From Spirochaetes bacterium ADurb.Bin110 (GTDB lineage Bacteria > Spirochaetota > Spirochaetia > Treponematales > Rectinemataceae), in NCBI GenBank assembly GCA_002070755.1, contig MWDY01000244.1:1-9103 (forward strand): a stretch of DNA of 9,103 nucleotides, in the 5' to 3' direction. Of this stretch, positions 6,527 through 9,103 are shown piece after piece; position 1 is the stretch's first letter; each line of letters begins with the position of its first letter. A program made the translations under genes and the position numbers. Under the pieces are notes generated by a model. That model was given only the letters and a program-made list of their open reading frames with translations, did not search any database and was not told the origin of the DNA.

Positions 6527-6533
6527 CCTCTTT
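6527..6533 (-). promoter_or_regulatory. Ribosome binding site fixing the nadE start
   Basis: AAAGAGG on the minus strand, six bases before ATG 6520. It favours this start over the in-frame TTG at 6544, which would put the site inside the coding region. Confidence 0.7.
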
Positions 6534-6583
6534 GATATCGACAAGAATGCGTCTATGGATGTGTCGAAGAATGTGTTGCCATA

Positions 6584-6612
6584 TTGACGCAGCTGATATA
6601 TTCAAATATAGC
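6584..6612 (+). promoter_or_regulatory. Likely sigma-70 promoter for galE and the M20 gene
   Basis: TTGACG (6584-6589), a 17-bp spacer and TATAGC (6607-6612) lie 37 bp before the chosen galE ATG, leaving a leader of roughly 30 nt. An alternative pair TTGCCA (6576-6581) and TATATT (6597-6602) has a short 15-bp spacer and is less likely. An A/T inverted repeat, TATATT-CA-AATATA (6597-6610), overlaps the -10. Confidence 0.5.
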
Positions 6613-6634
6613 ATGAATGCTGTGGAGATTTGCT

Positions 6635-6643
6635 AAGGAGAGG
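6635..6643 (+). promoter_or_regulatory. Ribosome binding site fixing the galE start
   Basis: AAGGAGAGG ends six bases before ATG 6650. It lies inside the longer frame from ATG 6617, which has no comparable site, so the shorter protein beginning MKILVIGG is preferred. Confidence 0.8.
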
Positions 6644-6649
6644 AATCGC

Positions 6650-7624
6650 ATGAAGATACTGGTGATCGGTGGAGCAGGTTATATCGGGAGTCATGTTGCG
6701 AGAATGCTTGCCGATAAAGGCAATCAGGTCAGCATCATAGACAACCTATCTACCGGCACGCAAGAGAATATCTTCGCGGATTATAATTTCTACAAAGGCG
6801 ATATTCTGGATTATCCCTGGCTCGTTTCCATAATGAAGCATGGATTCGAGGCAATTGTACATCTTGCCGCGGCAAAGGCTGCGGGCGAGTCCATGATCCG
6901 GCCCGAAAAATACGCGACTCAAAATCTGACTGGAACAATAAACATTCTCAATGCTGCGTGTGAAGCGGAGATTCCTTTGATAGTTTTTTCTTCCTCGGCA
7001 GCTATCTATGGAGAACCCAAATATCTGCCAATCGATGAAGTGCATCCCAAGGAGCCAACAAATTTCTATGGTTTTACAAAGCTCGAAATCGAGCATCTTC
7101 TCGAATGGTATGATAGATTGAAGGGGATCAAATTCGCAGCTCTTCGCTATTTCAATGCAGCGGGGTACGATATCGAAGGCAAGGTACAGGGTCTCGAGAA
7201 AAATCCAGCCAATCTCGTGCCCGTCATCATGGAAGTGGCCGCAGGAATGCGGCCAAGGCTCGAAATTTTTGGCACCGATTATCCTACACCCGATGGCACC
7301 GGCATGCGCGATTATATCCATGTAACTGACCTTGCCGAAGCCCATTGCGCATCTTTGAATCATCTGGCTGAAACAAGGCAGAGCTTTGCAGTAAACCTGG
7401 GCTCAGAAAAAGGCCTATCCGTGTTGGAGATTCTTCAGGCTGCAAGGCGAATCACTGGTCGTCCGATTCAGGCTTCGACTGTAGGGCGGAGACCAGGAGA
7501 TCCGGCTAAACTGATCGCGTCGAGCGCGGCTGCCAAACAACTCTTGGGATGGGAAGCAAAATACTCTGATGTAGATACAATTATCGCCACGTCGTGGCGT
7601 GTATACGAAAAGCATTTGGCATAG
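6650..7624 (+). CDS. galE: UDP-glucose 4-epimerase
   Basis: GalE interconverts UDP-galactose and UDP-glucose in the cytoplasm using a bound NAD, feeding galactose catabolism and surface-sugar synthesis. The 324-residue protein is of normal length. It begins MKILVIGGAGYIGS, the NAD-binding Rossmann glycine motif, with D31 of IIDNLS closing the nucleotide fold. HLAAAKAAGESM (71-82), FSSSAAIYG (113-121) with the catalytic Ser at about 116, and NFYGFTK with the Tyr140-x3-Lys144 pair follow. LRYFNAAGYD, the substrate-contact block DGTGMRDYIHVTDLA and the late RRPGDPAKLIAS motif complete the signature. The family is an extended short-chain dehydrogenase, and closely related 4-epimerases acting on N-acetylated or other UDP-sugars cannot be fully excluded. 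The M20 gene starts 46 bp downstream on the same strand, so both are probably cotranscribed, with no obvious pathway link. Confidence 0.93.
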   Translation: MKILVIGGAGYIGSHVARMLADKGNQVSIIDNLSTGTQENIFADYNFYKGDILDYPWLVSIMKHGFEAIVHLAAAKAAGESMIRPEKYATQNLTGTINILNAACEAEIPLIVFSSSAAIYGEPKYLPIDEVHPKEPTNFYGFTKLEIEHLLEWYDRLKGIKFAALRYFNAAGYDIEGKVQGLEKNPANLVPVIMEVAAGMRPRLEIFGTDYPTPDGTGMRDYIHVTDLAEAHCASLNHLAETRQSFAVNLGSEKGLSVLEILQAARRITGRPIQASTVGRRPGDPAKLIASSAAAKQLLGWEAKYSDVDTIIATSWRVYEKHLA

Positions 7625-7670
7625 GCATTTCGATTGATTCAAATCTGCTTGGAAAGGAAAGGAAAAGATC

Positions 7671-8900
7671 ATGACAGAACTTGCTCGGGCATTTGAATTC
7701 CTGGAGGCTCAAGAGAAGGGCATTATCGAATTGGAGAGTCTTCTCACTGCTTACCCCGCGCTCGCTCCCGAATCGGGGGGAATTGGAGAGATTGAGAAAG
7801 CCTCTGCCCTAGAAGCTTGGCTCAAGGCACAAGGAATCTCAGATATTAAGCACTATGATGCGCCTGATACGCGTGTTCCTTCGAAACTGCGCCCAAATTT
7901 GGTAGCGACGATTCCTGGAAAGCGCGCAGAAGGCCCGCTTTGGATCATGTCTCACCTGGATGTCGTGCCGGAGGGCGAACTAAGCTTATGGGATAGTGAC
8001 CCCTGGAAGGTGGTCGTTAAGGATAGCAAGCTCTATGGCAGAGGCGTAGAAGACAATCAGCAAGGCCTTGTATCATCAGTATTTGCTGCACTAGCATTCG
8101 TAAAACAAGGTATTGTTCCGGAGCGTACTATAAAGCTCTTGTTCATAGCCGATGAAGAGGTCGGTTCCAAATTTGGCATCCAATACCTTCTTGAGAATCA
8201 TAATCTTTTTGGAAAGGATGATCTCATAATAGTTCCCGATGGCGGCTCGGTCGATGGAACCGAAATTGAGGTAGCCGAGAAGAATATCTGCTGGCTTAAA
8301 ATAACGACCAAGGGAAAACAAACCCATGCCGCAATGCCGGACAAGGGCGCTAATGCATTTCTTGCTGCTTGTGACCTTACACTGCGCATCCATAGGCTGG
8401 AGAAATCCATTTTTACCGCTAGAGATCCTCTTTTTTCCCCAGATCGCACCACCATAAATCCCACAAAAAAGGAAGCAAATGTACCCAATATCAACACAAT
8501 TCCAGGGGAGGACGTTTTCTATTTCGATATGCGCATTTTGCCCGTGTATCCAGTATCTAGGATGCTCGAAGAGGTTTTGAAGCAGGTGCATGCCATAGAA
8601 GCCGAATACAATGTAATAATAGAGCTCGAAGTGATTCAGTCGAATGAATCGAGGGCTACGCCTGCAGATGCTCCGGTAGTAGGGATGCTGGCGGATGCTG
8701 TAAAGCGGATATATGGAGTAGAAGCAAGGGCAATCGGCATAGGAGGCGGAACGGTGGGCGCTTATCTGCGCAAGTCTGGTTTTGATTGTGTAGTATGGTC
8801 CAAGATGAATGAGACAGCACATCAACCCAACGAAAATGCTGATATTGCAAATATAATCGGTGATGCAAAAGTCTTTGCCGCGCTAGCGATGGCTCCTTAG
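7671..8900 (+). CDS. M20-family zinc metallo-hydrolase (ArgE/DapE/peptidase type)
   Basis: This 409-residue protein is complete and has all metal-binding landmarks of the M20 family in order. They are SHLDVVPEG (His95, Asp97), GRGVEDNQQG (bridging Asp128), ADEEVGS (base Glu162 and metal Glu163), VPDGG (Asp190) and ETAHQPNE (His384). A lid dimerisation domain lies at about 205-320, with THAAMPDKGANA carrying the conserved His219. M20 enzymes hydrolyse amide bonds of N-acyl amino acids or small peptides, usually with two zinc ions. The exact substrate cannot be read from sequence, so acetylornithine deacetylase, succinyl-DAP desuccinylase and dipeptidase are all possible, and I give no symbol. 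No signal peptide is seen, so it is cytoplasmic. ATG 7671 is preceded by GGA seven bases upstream in a purine-rich AAGGAAAGGAAAAG stretch. It probably shares the galE transcript and ends four bases from the convergent LysM gene. Confidence 0.88.
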   Translation: MTELARAFEFLEAQEKGIIELESLLTAYPALAPESGGIGEIEKASALEAWLKAQGISDIKHYDAPDTRVPSKLRPNLVATIPGKRAEGPLWIMSHLDVVPEGELSLWDSDPWKVVVKDSKLYGRGVEDNQQGLVSSVFAALAFVKQGIVPERTIKLLFIADEEVGSKFGIQYLLENHNLFGKDDLIIVPDGGSVDGTEIEVAEKNICWLKITTKGKQTHAAMPDKGANAFLAACDLTLRIHRLEKSIFTARDPLFSPDRTTINPTKKEANVPNINTIPGEDVFYFDMRILPVYPVSRMLEEVLKQVHAIEAEYNVIIELEVIQSNESRATPADAPVVGMLADAVKRIYGVEARAIGIGGGTVGAYLRKSGFDCVVWSKMNETAHQPNENADIANIIGDAKVFAALAMAP

Positions 8901-8904
8901 AAAA

Positions 8905-9103
8905 TCATAAGCGAGCTGGTACCTTTAATTTTTGACCGATTCTTAAAATCGAATTCAGTGCAATGCCATTTATGCTGGCTAAATCATTGGCAGTAGTTCC
9001 ATAACGACGCGCGAGAGCATAAAGAGTATCACCTTTTTGTACAGTGTAAATCGAAGTCTGGACACTTATGCCTGAAGCAGCAATGCCGCTCGAGCCGCTA
9101 GAA
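8905..9103 (-). CDS. LysM-domain protein, C-terminal end, cut by window edge
   Basis: The last 66 codons of a minus-strand gene end at TGA (8907-8905). They begin with a Ser/Gly-rich linker and then hold one LysM repeat. It starts YTVQKGDTLYALARRYG, contains the conserved ASINGI turn and closes with LRIGQKLKVP, about 44 residues. LysM modules bind N-acetylglucosamine-containing glycans such as peptidoglycan. The protein ends five residues after the repeat core. The linker suggests that more LysM copies or a catalytic or anchoring domain lie upstream outside the window, so the whole function is not assignable. Strand and frame are certain, because the motif reads only in this frame. Confidence 0.88.
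   Translation of the reverse strand, partial: SSGSSGIAASGISVQTSIYTVQKGDTLYALARRYGTTANDLASINGIALNSILRIGQKLKVPARL

Noticed and set aside
6521..6544. Eight-residue N-terminal extension of NadE from TTG 6544
   Set aside because: It would translate through a good ribosome binding site that points to ATG 6520.
6617..6649. Eleven-residue N-terminal extension of GalE from ATG 6617
   Set aside because: The ribosome site AAGGAGAGG lies inside it and family proteins start directly at the Rossmann strand (MKILVIGG).
6746..7363. 205-codon open frame on the minus strand
   Set aside because: It lies wholly inside galE in antisense, is Cys/His/Ile rich with no family signature, and galE is clearly the real gene.
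8091..8825. 244-codon open frame on the minus strand
   Set aside because: Antisense to the M20 hydrolase, whose metal-site motifs run through this stretch. The antisense product is a Tyr/Cys/Arg-rich shadow.

Overview
The window is bacterial chromosome from an organism with an outer membrane: it encodes an outer-membrane usher, a periplasmic chaperone and a secreted pilin-like subunit. Genes are densely packed with short intergenic gaps, and several have sigma-70-like promoters and purine-rich ribosome binding sites. The lineage cannot be fixed from the sequence alone. A spirochaete or another anaerobic diderm is a guess from overall protein flavour only.

Layout, left to right. (1) 1-872, minus strand: the N-terminal part of a MalQ-type 4-alpha-glucanotransferase that runs off the left edge. 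(2) 873-1038: a gap holding a likely malQ promoter, a weak terminator and a degenerate 14/42-bp tandem repeat that reaches into the stop codon of the next gene. (3) 1039-5249, minus strand: a three-gene chaperone-usher operon read as chaperone, usher, two-domain SCPU-like subunit. This is the C-D-E part of a Csu-type (archaic) pilus operon without the A/B rod pilins. (4) 5250-5373: back-to-back promoters, one for the chaperone operon (minus) and one for a tRNA pair (plus). (5) 5374-5568: tRNA-Val(GAC), tRNA-Phe(GAA) and a strong intrinsic terminator. (6) 5607-5652: two abutting copies of a 23-bp repeat. (7) 5660-6520, minus: NAD+ synthetase NadE. (8) 6650-8900, plus: UDP-glucose 4-epimerase GalE followed 46 bp later by an M20 metallo-hydrolase. 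(9) 8905-9103, minus: the C-terminal end of a LysM protein, convergent with the M20 gene with only 4 bp between the stop codons.

How the genes work together. The chaperone, usher and subunit should form one secretion and assembly line: the chaperone escorts the subunit through the periplasm and the usher threads it across the outer membrane. MalQ (maltodextrin metabolism), GalE (UDP-galactose and UDP-glucose interconversion), NadE (last step of NAD synthesis), the M20 hydrolase and the tRNAs are housekeeping or metabolic functions with no evident link to it. The surface-fibre operon is the accessory part of the window. Its unusual point is that the only structural subunit present looks like a tip or adhesin-type two-domain protein.
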